This document shows positions 26,000-34,011 of a stretch of DNA of 64,000 nt, piece by piece (the stretch's first letter is position 1; each line of letters opens with the position of its first letter). Origin of the DNA: Caballeronia sp. BR00000012568055 (lineage in GTDB: Bacteria > Pseudomonadota > Gammaproteobacteria > Burkholderiales > Burkholderiaceae); contig NZ_JAQFVG010000242.1 in assembly GCF_029439455.1 (NCBI RefSeq), forward strand, positions 1 to 64,000. The letters are read 5' to 3'. The notes below the pieces were generated by a model. It was not told the DNA's origin, searched no databases, and saw only the letters and a list, made by a program, of their open reading frames with translations. The position numbers and the translations under genes were made by a program.

Positions 26000-26332
26000 C
26001 TAAACCAGTTGCGAAAGTGCAAATGTCGCGACGAGATTGTGAAGCGCGTGAATCGCGGTTACGACCCAGAACGGCGCGCCGCGTCTGTCCTGTTCGATCA
26101 CGAAGACCGCGCCGAGCACCAGTCCGCTGGCCGCCCCACGCAGCGCGTATTCGGGGCTGTAGCTCACGTGCACCAGCCCGAAACATATCGCCGATACACC
26201 GATCGCCCAGTTCGCGCGGCATCGCGTAAAGCGCCGCAATCCGCCGATGATCGCCCACTGGAACACCAGCGTTTCCGTCAACGGCGCGATCGCGGGCAGG
26301 CGCGTGAGCGACGCGCGCAATGGAACGCTCAT
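26000..26332 (-). CDS. Minimal CPBP-like membrane protein with altered catalytic motif
   Basis: This 110-aa protein contains only the CPBP (Abi/Rce1) core. Motif 1 is PLTETLVFQ (residues 17-25) where the family usually has P-x-x-E-E-x-x-x-R, so the second Glu is Thr21 and the Arg is Gln25. Motif 2 F51-x3-H55 and motif 3 H95-x3-N99 are intact. Typical members are 200 aa or longer. Translation starts at an ATGA overlap with the LysE gene, tying the two together. It may be a degenerate or non-proteolytic member. A longer in-frame reading upstream overlaps LysE and looks like shadow sequence. Confidence 0.65.
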   Translation of the reverse strand: MSVPLRASLTRLPAIAPLTETLVFQWAIIGGLRRFTRCRANWAIGVSAICFGLVHVSYSPEYALRGAASGLVLGAVFVIEQDRRGAPFWVVTAIHALHNLVATFALSQLV

Positions 26333-26967
26333 ACGCGCGACGTCAGCAGGCGAATGCCCGCCGCCGCGAACACGAGCGCGAGGCAGGCATCGAGATAACG
26401 CTGGATGCGCGTGTAGATGCGCCGGGCCGAGGGCATCGAAAAAAGCGCGGCGTAGCCGCCAAACACGCATACGCCGATACACAGGCAGCCCGCCACCACC
26501 GCCAGCATATGCGCCGTACCCTGCCCTGCCGACGAGCCCAGCGCCGCCACCGACATCCACACGAGAATCGCCTTCGGATTGGTCAGATGCAGGAGCGCGC
26601 CGCGCGCGTAGAGGCGACCGGCGCGCTGGTCACTCGAATTCGACGATACGGCGCGCTTCGGCGGGCGCAACGCCGCGCGGCCCGATTTGAACGCGAGCCA
26701 CAACAAATACACGCCGCCGAAAATCTTCACCGCGACGAGAAAGCCGGAATACGCGGTCAACACGGCGGAAAGGCCGAGCGCGGCGAGCATCGCCCAGAAA
26801 AAGGAGCCGGACATCACGCCCGCCGCGAACGCGAAGGCCGCGCGCCGCCCCGATGTGCTCGCGATCGACATGATCGCCAGATTGCTCGGGCCGGGACTGG
26901 CCGTGCCGACGAAATAGGCCGAATAGGCAAGCAGAAGATTCGCGCTGAGGAAGGCAGGTGTGGTCAT
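26329..26967 (-). CDS. LysE/RhtB-family exporter
   Basis: This 212-aa protein has about six membrane helices and the LysE-family signature SPGPSNLAIMSIASTSGRRAA (residues 24-44), plus LHLTNPKAILVW. Such proteins export amino acids or related small metabolites with the proton gradient. It lies downstream of a LysR gene in the same direction (34 bp gap) and overlaps the CPBP-like gene by 4 bp. The exported compound is unknown. Confidence 0.9.
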   Translation of the reverse strand: MTTPAFLSANLLLAYSAYFVGTASPGPSNLAIMSIASTSGRRAAFAFAAGVMSGSFFWAMLAALGLSAVLTAYSGFLVAVKIFGGVYLLWLAFKSGRAALRPPKRAVSSNSSDQRAGRLYARGALLHLTNPKAILVWMSVAALGSSAGQGTAHMLAVVAGCLCIGVCVFGGYAALFSMPSARRIYTRIQRYLDACLALVFAAAGIRLLTSRV

Positions 26968-27000
26968 GTTTTGGCGTCCGATCGAGTGCGTTATCTTCCT

Positions 27001-27930
27001 TCAGAACGAAGACTCGCGTACAGAGACGCTTGGCGCGCGCGACGACAGCACAGTTTGCAGGCCATCGGCGAGGGCATCGAAGACGGCGCGGCAACGTGGG
27101 CTGGCGCGCAGGTCTTCGTGCATCGTCACCCAGGTTTCGAGCGACAGCGCGCAGGCTTTGGGCAGAATGCGCACGAGCGAATCGCGTTTGGCGAGCGGCA
27201 CCTGACATATGCCGATGCCCGCGCCCGCGCGAATCAGCGCGAGATGCGCGAGGTCGCTGTCGGCGCGAATCGAAAAGAGCGCGCGGGTCCAGCCGGGAAA
27301 CGACTTGCTCGCCTCGCGCACGAACGCGGTCGGCTGGTCGTAACCGATGATCGAATGCTCCGCGAGCGCGGCCAGATTGCGCGGCGTGCCGTGCTTTTGC
27401 AGATAATCGCGGCGCGCGTGCAGCCCGAGTTCGATATTGCCGATACGCCGCGCGACCAGTTGCGTCTGCCGTGGCCGCACCATGCGCACGGCGATATCCG
27501 CTTCGCGGCGCAGCAAATCGTGCACACGGTTCGACAACACCAGTTCGATCACCAACCGTGGATACTGCTCGCGCAAGGCCGCGATAATCGGCGGCAGCCA
27601 TTCCACGCCCACCACTTCACTCGCCGATACGCGCACCGTGCCCTGCACGCGCTCGCCGTCCGCATGACCGCTCGCCGCGCGCTCAAGCGATGCCGCCGTG
27701 CTCTGAATCGCTTCGGCGTGCGGTTGCAGCGCCAGCGCGACATCTGTGGGCATCAATCCAAGCTGCGAGCGCGTAAACAGCGATACGTTCAACGCGCTCT
27801 CCAGCGTTTCGATATGCCGTCCTGCCGTCGGCTGCGTGATGCCGAGCGCACGCGCCGCGCCCGACAGCGAGCCTTCCTGAAGCACCGCAAGCAGCGTGCG
27901 ATAGAGTTCCCAACCAATCGTTTCAGCCAT
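27001..27930 (-). CDS. LysR-family transcriptional regulator
   Basis: This 309-aa regulator begins MAETIGWELYRTLLAVLQEG; its helix-turn-helix is LSGAARALGITQPTAGRHIETLE, and the effector domain follows from about residue 95. The ATG at 27930 is favoured over one at 27993 because similarity starts there and because a perfect palindrome overlaps that start region. It is divergent from the NAD(P)-binding protein at 28029 with under 100 bp between, the classic LysR arrangement, and is followed by the LysE exporter gene. Confidence 0.88.
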   Translation of the reverse strand: MAETIGWELYRTLLAVLQEGSLSGAARALGITQPTAGRHIETLESALNVSLFTRSQLGLMPTDVALALQPHAEAIQSTAASLERAASGHADGERVQGTVRVSASEVVGVEWLPPIIAALREQYPRLVIELVLSNRVHDLLRREADIAVRMVRPRQTQLVARRIGNIELGLHARRDYLQKHGTPRNLAALAEHSIIGYDQPTAFVREASKSFPGWTRALFSIRADSDLAHLALIRAGAGIGICQVPLAKRDSLVRILPKACALSLETWVTMHEDLRASPRCRAVFDALADGLQTVLSSRAPSVSVRESSF

Positions 27931-27942
27931 ACAAATTTGTAT
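27929..27942. promoter_or_regulatory. Perfect palindrome at the LysR start, candidate operator
   Basis: ATACAAATTTGTAT is a perfect 14-bp inverted repeat. It fits the LysR T-N11-A pattern and overlaps the first base pairs of the lysR coding sequence, in the short region shared with the divergent gene. Binding there would let the regulator control both itself and the gene at 28029. Confidence 0.55.
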
Positions 27943-28028
27943 ATCGAGTCTACGGAGTTCAACAATTTTATTGTGCGCCGAATACGCGGACAATGGGTTC
28001 CATTCGAGCTGAATAGATGGAGCATCGT

Positions 28029-28985
28029 ATGGCCAAGGTTCTCGTGTTGGGCGCGACGGGCGGTATCGGCGGGGAAGTGGCGGCGCAGTTACGCGATGCG
28101 GGCTGGAACGTGCGCGCGCTGCGGCGTCGTGCGGGTTCCGAGCGTAGCGAAGGCATCGAATGGGTTCATGGTGATGCGATGAATCGCGACGACGTCATGC
28201 GCGCCGCACAAGGCGCGGACGTGATCGTGCATGCGGTGAATCCGCCCGGCTACAAGCGCTGGTCCGAACTCGTGCTGCCCATGCTCGATAACACCATCGC
28301 GGCGGCGAAGGCACAGGGCGCGACCATCGTGTTGCCGGGCACGGTCTATAACTTCGGGCCGGATGCGTTTCCGCTGCTCGATGAAAATTCGCCGCAACGT
28401 CCGGTCACGAAGAAGGGCGCGATCCGCGTCGAAATGGAAGCGCGATTGAAGCGTGCGAGTGAAGAAGGCGCGCGCGTGTTGATCGTGCGGGCAGGCGATT
28501 TTTTCGGGCCGAATGCGGCGAATAACTGGTTTTCGCAGGGACTCGTGAAGCCCGGTCAGTCGGTGAAGAAGATCAGCAATCCGAGCACGCGCGGTATCGG
28601 ACATTCATGGGCTTATCTGCCGGACGTGGCGCGCACGACGGTCGAATTGCTCGCGCGTCGCGAATCGCTCGATGCGTTTGCGCGCTTTCATATGGCGGGT
28701 CATTGGGACGATGACGGCACGCAATTCACTGCCGCCATTCAACGCGTGGTCGCAAAATGCAGCGGTCAGAAGCCATCGATCGGCACGTTTCCGTGGTGGC
28801 TCATCACGGTTGCATCGCCATTCAACGAGACGTTCCGCGAGATGGGCGAGATGCGTTATCTATGGCGCGAACGCGTGCAGATGAACAACGCGCGGCTCGT
28901 GCAGACGCTCGGGCGCGAGCCACACACGCCGCTCGATCAGGCGATCGAAGCGACGCTCATCGGTTTGAAATGTCTCGATGCCTAA
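28029..28985 (+). CDS. NAD(P)-binding atypical short-chain dehydrogenase/epimerase-like protein
   Basis: This 318-aa protein has the Rossmann motif LVLGATGGIGGEVAAQL (residues 4-20) and the NmrA/epimerase-like core (ADVIVHAVNPPGYKRW, LPGTVYNFGP). The usual Tyr-x3-Lys catalytic pair is not obvious; the motif YNFGPDAFPLL takes its place. The ATG at 28017 is also in frame but adds only four residues. It is divergent from the LysR gene and is its likely target. Substrate unknown. Confidence 0.8.
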   Translation: MAKVLVLGATGGIGGEVAAQLRDAGWNVRALRRRAGSERSEGIEWVHGDAMNRDDVMRAAQGADVIVHAVNPPGYKRWSELVLPMLDNTIAAAKAQGATIVLPGTVYNFGPDAFPLLDENSPQRPVTKKGAIRVEMEARLKRASEEGARVLIVRAGDFFGPNAANNWFSQGLVKPGQSVKKISNPSTRGIGHSWAYLPDVARTTVELLARRESLDAFARFHMAGHWDDDGTQFTAAIQRVVAKCSGQKPSIGTFPWWLITVASPFNETFREMGEMRYLWRERVQMNNARLVQTLGREPHTPLDQAIEATLIGLKCLDA

Positions 28986-28988
28986 GAC

Positions 28989-30589
28989 TTAAGCCGATTC
29001 AACGTCCAGCTTCACTTCCCATAACGACTTGCCGTTGAGATCGTGCAGCGAGACCGTCATCGCGCGGCTCACCGGATCGATCTTCGCGCGGCCGTAGAAC
29101 TGCTGCATCGCGGCGGGCGATTGATTCTGCGGATTGTTCGCGGGAATGCTCACATAACGCAGCTCGGGGCCGAAGGTCGTATCGAGATCGTTCGGGCCGA
29201 ACGTGCCTGCATTGATAGGACCACCGACGAATTCCCAAAACGGCTTGAAGTCGCTGAATTGCGCGCGTGAAGGATCGTAGTGCGTGGCCTGCGCGTAATG
29301 CACATCGGCCGTGACCCACACCACGTTCTGAATATTCTCGCGCTTGATAAAGCCGAGAATCTCCTTCATTCAAGCTCGCGGCCGAGCGGCGCGCCATTGT
29401 CCGCATTCGCCCACGCTTCGAACGTGCCCTTCGGCACATCGGGATTTGCGTCGGGTACGACGAGGGAAATCGGCATATCGCTGGCAATCACCTTCCACGT
29501 CGCGCGCGATTGCTTGAGCGATGCCTTCAGCCATTCCGTCTGCTGCGAGCCGAGAAACGCGGCATCCGCATCCAGACGCGACTGCTTGTTCGGCGAATTC
29601 GGCCCGCGATACGAACGCTCGTCGAGCATGAAAACATCGAGCAGCGGCCCGAACTGAAACGCGCGATACACCTGCTCCGGATCGAGTTGATTGATGCGAA
29701 ACGGGTTGTATTCGAACATCGCTTGTTTCGCACGCGCTTCGAGCAGATTGATCGCGCGCGTCTGATAACGCTTCTCCGCCGCACCGATCTGCTGGCCCGG
29801 ATACCAGTTGTTGCGCACTTCGTGATCGTCCCACTGCACGAGGAACAGGACTTCGGCGGTGAAGCGGCGCTTGCTCGCATCGAGCTGGTTATAGGCGAAC
29901 GCGGCGCGATAATCGTCGAGCGTCTGCGCGACATGCGACTTGCCTTTGGTGACGATGTTGGTCCACATCGTTCCGTCGGGCAATTTCACTTGGGATTCGA
30001 TCACGCTGTCCGCATAAATCTGATCGCCCGAGTGAATAAAGAAATCGGGCGATTCGCGGCGCATCGCTTCATAGATGCGATATCCGCCGAAGCGCTCGTT
30101 GATGCCCCAGCCTTGACCCGCTTCATCGCCGGAAAAGACGAAGGTGATCGGCTTGCTCGCATCGATCGATGCCGTGCGCAAACGCCCTTTCACAGGCTCG
30201 CTAAACGCTTTTCCATCGACGAGATCCTGAAAGCGCACGCGATAGAACACATCCGCGCCGGGCGACAGCCCCTTCACGTCGATACGTCCCGTGAAATCGC
30301 TGCCCTCCAGCACAGCCGGCCCGATACGCCGCTGAAACGTTCTGAACGCCTCGTCCGTCGAATACTCGACGATCATGCGCGAAGGCCGATCCGCACGGCT
30401 CCACACGATGCCGCTGGTCGATGTCACATCGCCGCTCATCACGCCGCCGGGCACTCGCGGGCGCAGCTTATCGGACGTGACGACCGCCGGCGCGACGCCT
30501 TGCGCCAGCACATCGCCGATGCGTGAACCCGTCAGCGCGACGCCCGCGCCGGTGAGAAGACCTTTGAGCAATGTGCGGCGATCCAGCAT
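28989..30589 (-). pseudogene. PhoD-type alkaline phosphatase, split by a one-base frameshift
   Basis: The 5' part (30589-29366) codes 407 residues with a Tat-like signal (DRRTLLKGLLTGAG), an N-terminal PhoD domain and the metal-site motifs FSGDEAG, HSGDQIYAD and WDDHEVRNN. It stops in the middle of the catalytic domain. The 3' part (29369-28989) codes 126 residues, including VTADVHYAQATHYDP, which holds the remaining metal ligands. The two meet at an ATGA overlap; adding one base there (ctg for tg) would restore a continuous RELE-L-KEILGFIKR chain of about 534 aa, the normal family size. Neither half should work alone, so this is a recent pseudogene, a sequencing error or a coupled split gene. 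Confidence 0.8.
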
Positions 30590-30602
30590 ATGAGCATCCT
30601 TT

Positions 30603-31136
30603 TTATGGAATGGGGACGAACGTGCGCTGCGTCGAACCGACGATGTTAAAGCTCAACGGTGTCGCTTTTGTTTCAGCTTCCGCTTCGACGGGCGCGGCAT
30701 CGTTCGATACGATCAGCACGCGGCGATTGCTGTAACGCGTCACCGCATCCGACACGCGTTCTTCCCAGCAGCGCCAGTGTGCGGTCTTCGAGCGGCCGAC
30801 CACGATCAGATCGGCATCGAGTTCGCGCGCCGCCCGCGCGATTACGCAGGAGAGCGTCATATTGCCGGGCAGATCGATGGTGACGCACGAGCCTTCTATT
30901 CCCGCTTCGCGTATGGCGTTCATCGCGTGATCGGCGACTTTGCTCGCGTGCGCTTCGATCAGCGCGAAGGTGCGCCCGCAATCGCTTTCTATCGATGCCG
31001 TCGCCCACCACGGCACGCGATCGACCACATGCAGCGCGGTCAGTTTCGCGTTCGTTTCGCGTGCGCGTTCGATGGCGGTATTCAGCGCGGTGCAGTCATT
31101 GCCCGCGCCGATGGCAACCAGAATATGCTTGATCAT
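30603..31136 (-). CDS. Universal stress protein family (UspA-like)
   Basis: This 177-aa protein has the Usp fold: KHILVAIGAGNDCTALNTAI at the start, ALHVVD, and DADLIVVGRSKTAHWRCWEERVSDAV near the end. The usual ATP-binding G-x2-G-x9-G-S/T motif is altered here (GRSKTAHWRCWEERVSD), so nucleotide binding is doubtful. ATG 31136 is chosen because a GGAGAAGAG site precedes it; an upstream in-frame ATG at 31322 would add 62 residues without similarity. A 25-residue tail extends past the Usp domain. It lies 14 bp before the broken phosphatase gene in the opposite transcription order (same strand, downstream). Confidence 0.85.
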   Translation of the reverse strand: MIKHILVAIGAGNDCTALNTAIERARETNAKLTALHVVDRVPWWATASIESDCGRTFALIEAHASKVADHAMNAIREAGIEGSCVTIDLPGNMTLSCVIARAARELDADLIVVGRSKTAHWRCWEERVSDAVTRYSNRRVLIVSNDAAPVEAEAETKATPLSFNIVGSTQRTFVPIP

Positions 31137-31335
31137 GATCTCTTCTCCGATGCATGGTTCGACCGAACAGTATCGGCCGATACGTTGGCTGGCATGCAAC
31201 ACATGAAGCGATGAATGGCCGCGTCGTCCTTGCTGCGCCGATGTCGCCATTGAGTTGCCATCGTTTGCCATGATTGGCACGTCATGTGCATAGAGTGATG
31301 CGTCGAGCCGGCTGCCTGCCACTGTCCGGTGCGAT

Positions 31336-31370
31336 CGGACCGACTGCCTCGCGCATCGGTCCGTTTTTTT
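31336..31370 (+). terminator. Orphan plus-strand intrinsic terminator (possible small RNA 3' end)
   Basis: CGGACCGA (31336-31343) pairs perfectly with TCGGTCCG (31356-31363) and is followed by seven T. No plus-strand gene precedes it: both flanking genes are on the minus strand. A promoter-like pair TTGCCA (31265-31270) and CATAGA (31289-31294) lies upstream, so a transcript of about 70 nt is possible. Confidence 0.65.
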
Positions 31371-31378
31371 ATGCGCTT

Positions 31379-31885
31379 TTAAAGACCCGTGCGTGGTTCG
31401 TACGGGCGCGCCGCATGATGCGGAACGTTTTCCAGTTGCGGACGCAGCGCATCGCTAAAGGTCTTCTTTTGCTGATCGTTCAGCGTGTTGTAGAACGTCA
31501 GCCATGCTTTCGCCGATCGTTCGGGAAACTGAGCATCTTCCTGTTCGGCTTTCACATGTTGAGCGTGGATGGCCGAGAGATTCAGGATCGGCTGCGTGAG
31601 CAGCGACTGCGTGTTTTGCAGCAGTTCGGCCGCGTGCGTCTGCGCTTCGGCGTGGCTTTCGCGCATGGCGAAGAGTGCGGCCTGCCATTGCGCGTCCTGA
31701 TCGGCCGTGAGATTCAGTTGATCGTGAAGCGTGCGCATATCGATCGGCTGAACGTGAACGGCGGTGTCGCTGTCGATATTCGGCAATGTGCCTGCGTAGA
31801 CCGGCGCCGTGCCGAATGCGAACGAAGATGCGGCCACGGCGGCAAGCAGCATATAGGCGGCGCTGCGGATTTTGAGCTTGGTCAT
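31379..31885 (-). CDS. Spy/CpxP-like periplasmic protein (LTxxQ family)
   Basis: This 168-aa protein has a signal peptide (cleavage near PVYAG, residue 31) and an all-helical mature chain with LTxxQ-type repeats: LNLTADQDAQWQAAL and LNDQQKKTFSDAL. Spy and CpxP bind unfolded or stress-related proteins in the periplasm and are induced by envelope stress. It has no cysteine or membrane anchor. It is transcribed alone; a 254-bp non-coding gap separates it from the divergent aldolase gene. Confidence 0.75.
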   Translation of the reverse strand: MTKLKIRSAAYMLLAAVAASSFAFGTAPVYAGTLPNIDSDTAVHVQPIDMRTLHDQLNLTADQDAQWQAALFAMRESHAEAQTHAAELLQNTQSLLTQPILNLSAIHAQHVKAEQEDAQFPERSAKAWLTFYNTLNDQQKKTFSDALRPQLENVPHHAARPYEPRTGL

Positions 31886-32139
31886 TTCGGTTCCCTCTCG
31901 ATTGGTTGTGCTTCGTTTGACCTTGGAAACGAAGTCTAGAGAGGGGGAATTAGGGAAGAGTTAAGGCGAGGCGGCTCCCGTATCCCCTCACCTCTGTCGG
32001 AATACCTCTCATGCGTTACCTTCATGCATGAATCAGATTCATCCCCGCCATGAACATCGATCGTTTGCAACGGACGGGCGACAGCGCGACCATAAGAACA
32101 CCGCGGCACAACACGCCGGACCCCACACGGAGACAAACC

Positions 32140-32988
32140 ATGAGCGACGTACTCGACAAACCCGCTGAATCGACGTCTATCGTCCAGGACGGCAAGGTTT
32201 CGATTTATCAGCCGACGCAGGAAGGCCTGATTTTCCCGGAGCTGCCGCAATTCAAAAGCAGCGCCGAGCATCGGCAATATTTGAAGGAGCATCTGGTCGC
32301 CGCGTGCCGCGCCTTTGCGCTGCAAGGCTTCGACTATGGTTTCGCGGGCCACCTGACCGTGCGCGATCCGGAAAATCCCGGTCTGTACTGGACCAATCCG
32401 ATGGCCATCCACTTCAATCAGGTGAAGGTTTCCAATCTGATCTGCGCGGATCACAACGGTACGGTTGTGGAAGGCAATCACGCAATCAACCGTGCGGGTT
32501 TTGTGCTGCACGCCGCCGTGCATGAGGAACATCAGGACATCGTCGCGATGTGCCATGCGCACACGGTCTATGGCACCGCGTTTGCCTCGCTCGGCAAGCC
32601 GCTGCTGCCAATTTCGCAGGATGCCTGCGCGTTCTTTGAAGATCACGTCGTTATCGGCGATGAAGCGGGCAAGGTTGCAGTCGAAGTGAAAGGCGGGAAC
32701 AAGGTTTCGGCGGCGTTCAAGGGCGTGAAGGCGGCGATCCACCAAAACCACGGTCTGCTGACCGCGAGCCGCCACAGTATCGATTCCGCCGCGTTCTGGT
32801 TTATCGCGCTGGAGCGCTGCTGCCAGCAGCAATTGATGATCGAACAGACCGGCATCACGCCGAAATTCGTCACCGAAGACCGCGCGCGATACAGCCGGGA
32901 GCACGTGGGCAGCGACTACATCGGCTGGCTGCACTTCCAGACCATCTGGAACGATCTGGTCGCCACGCAGCCGGACATGTTCGACTAA
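32140..32988 (+). CDS. Class II aldolase/adducin-family protein
   Basis: This 282-aa protein has the fuculose-aldolase-like fold with zinc-binding histidines in HAAVHEEH, CHAHT and HQNHG, and the conserved GHLTVRDPENPGLYWTNP loop near residue 70. Family members cleave or decarboxylate small sugar phosphates or hydroxy acids. The start follows CGGAGAC at a good distance; an in-frame ATG at 32050 has no similarity. Its stop overlaps by 4 bp the stop of the convergent IclR-type regulator. Substrate unknown. Confidence 0.85.
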   Translation: MSDVLDKPAESTSIVQDGKVSIYQPTQEGLIFPELPQFKSSAEHRQYLKEHLVAACRAFALQGFDYGFAGHLTVRDPENPGLYWTNPMAIHFNQVKVSNLICADHNGTVVEGNHAINRAGFVLHAAVHEEHQDIVAMCHAHTVYGTAFASLGKPLLPISQDACAFFEDHVVIGDEAGKVAVEVKGGNKVSAAFKGVKAAIHQNHGLLTASRHSIDSAAFWFIALERCCQQQLMIEQTGITPKFVTEDRARYSREHVGSDYIGWLHFQTIWNDLVATQPDMFD

Positions 32989-33755
32989 ATCACGTTGAGC
33001 ATCGACAAAGCCGTTTCCTGAAGCGGCTGCAAAAGACGAGCGAGCGCTGCCTCGCTCGTTTCCTTTCCGATCGGCATATTCACCGACAACGCCGCCACCA
33101 CTTCGCCATGCCGGTTCTTGATCGGCACCGCGATGCCTCGCACGCCCATCTGCAACTGCTGCTCCATTTCGACGTAACCATCCGCGCGCGCCTTGCGAAT
33201 GCGCTCGTACAGCGTGTCCCGATTCGTGATCGTCAGCGGCGTGAAGGGCTTGAACTCGGTGGCATCGAGCCAGCGCCGCACGGACGCCTCATCTGGCCGA
33301 TACGCCAGCATCACGATCCCGCCCGACATCAGCGCGGCCGGCACACGTGCGCCGAGCACGAAGCCGGTGGTCATCACGCGCGTGGACCCGTTACGCGCGA
33401 TGATCACGAGATCCCATTCGTCCAGCACACTCACATACACCGACTCGTGAATCTGCGCGCTGAGCTGCTGCAAATACGGCTGCACGATTCGCGGCAGCCG
33501 CGCCGACTCGAAATACGACCATCCCACGCGCAGCACGCGCGGCGTCAGATTGAACAGCTTGCCATCGGTCTGGACGTAACCGAGATGCGCCAGCGTCAGC
33601 AAATAGCGGCGCGCGGCCGTACGCGTGAGGCCGGTGCGCACGGCGGCCTGCGTGGGCGTCATGCGCGCGTGCTGATCGTCGAAGGCTTCGAGGATCGCCA
33701 GACCCTTTTCGAGACCGGCGATCCAGTCGCGTTTATCCAGTTCCGGTTTAGTCAT
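32985..33755 (-). CDS. IclR-family regulator, PcaR/PobR-like
   Basis: This 256-aa regulator has an N-terminal winged helix (LEKGLAILEAF, then MTPTQAAVRTGLTRTAARRYLLTLAHLGYV) and an IclR effector domain. The motifs SARLPRIVQPYLQQLS, VYVSVLDEWDLVIIAR and GVRGIAVPIKNR are typical of the PcaR/PobR branch that senses aromatic-acid breakdown products such as beta-ketoadipate or 4-hydroxybenzoate. It is divergent from the MHS transporter at 34012, with a palindrome resembling a PcaR site between them, so that transporter is the likely target. Confidence 0.85.
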   Translation of the reverse strand: MTKPELDKRDWIAGLEKGLAILEAFDDQHARMTPTQAAVRTGLTRTAARRYLLTLAHLGYVQTDGKLFNLTPRVLRVGWSYFESARLPRIVQPYLQQLSAQIHESVYVSVLDEWDLVIIARNGSTRVMTTGFVLGARVPAALMSGGIVMLAYRPDEASVRRWLDATEFKPFTPLTITNRDTLYERIRKARADGYVEMEQQLQMGVRGIAVPIKNRHGEVVAALSVNMPIGKETSEAALARLLQPLQETALSMLNVI

Positions 33756-33857
33756 GGCGATATGCTTGTTTAGTTATGGATAGACGTGTGTTTTCGTGCC
33801 GGGCTAAAGCCATTTGCTAGTGCTAACCCCTGAAACGAGCGATCATCGAACACATGC

Positions 33858-33872
33858 GCGCGATAATCGCGC
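33858..33872. promoter_or_regulatory. Palindrome resembling a PcaR binding site
   Basis: GCGCGAT-A-ATCGCGC is a perfect inverted repeat midway between the IclR gene and the divergent MHS transporter. It matches the Pseudomonas putida PcaR site as I recall it (GTTCGATAATCGCAC) at 12 of 15 positions. An AT-rich stretch suitable for promoters follows at 33873-33900. Confidence 0.6.
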
Positions 33873-34011
33873 AAAATTTATCATAAAACATTGATTCAAA
33901 AGGGTTGCGCTTTTAATCTTCAGTCACTCCAGAGCGACACGAAATTTTGCACATTCGATAACCGCCGCTCGACCAGAACCCACTGAAAACCCATTGTTCG
34001 GAGACAACTCT

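Noticed and set aside
26333-26560. N-terminal extension of the CPBP-like protein
   Set aside because: It would overlap LysE in another frame and is Gly/Arg-rich with no helices; the ATGA start at 26332 is more natural.
26320-28182. 620-codon plus-strand open frame
   Set aside because: It runs opposite the LysE and LysR genes and codes for an Arg/His/Gln-rich chain with no recognisable fold.
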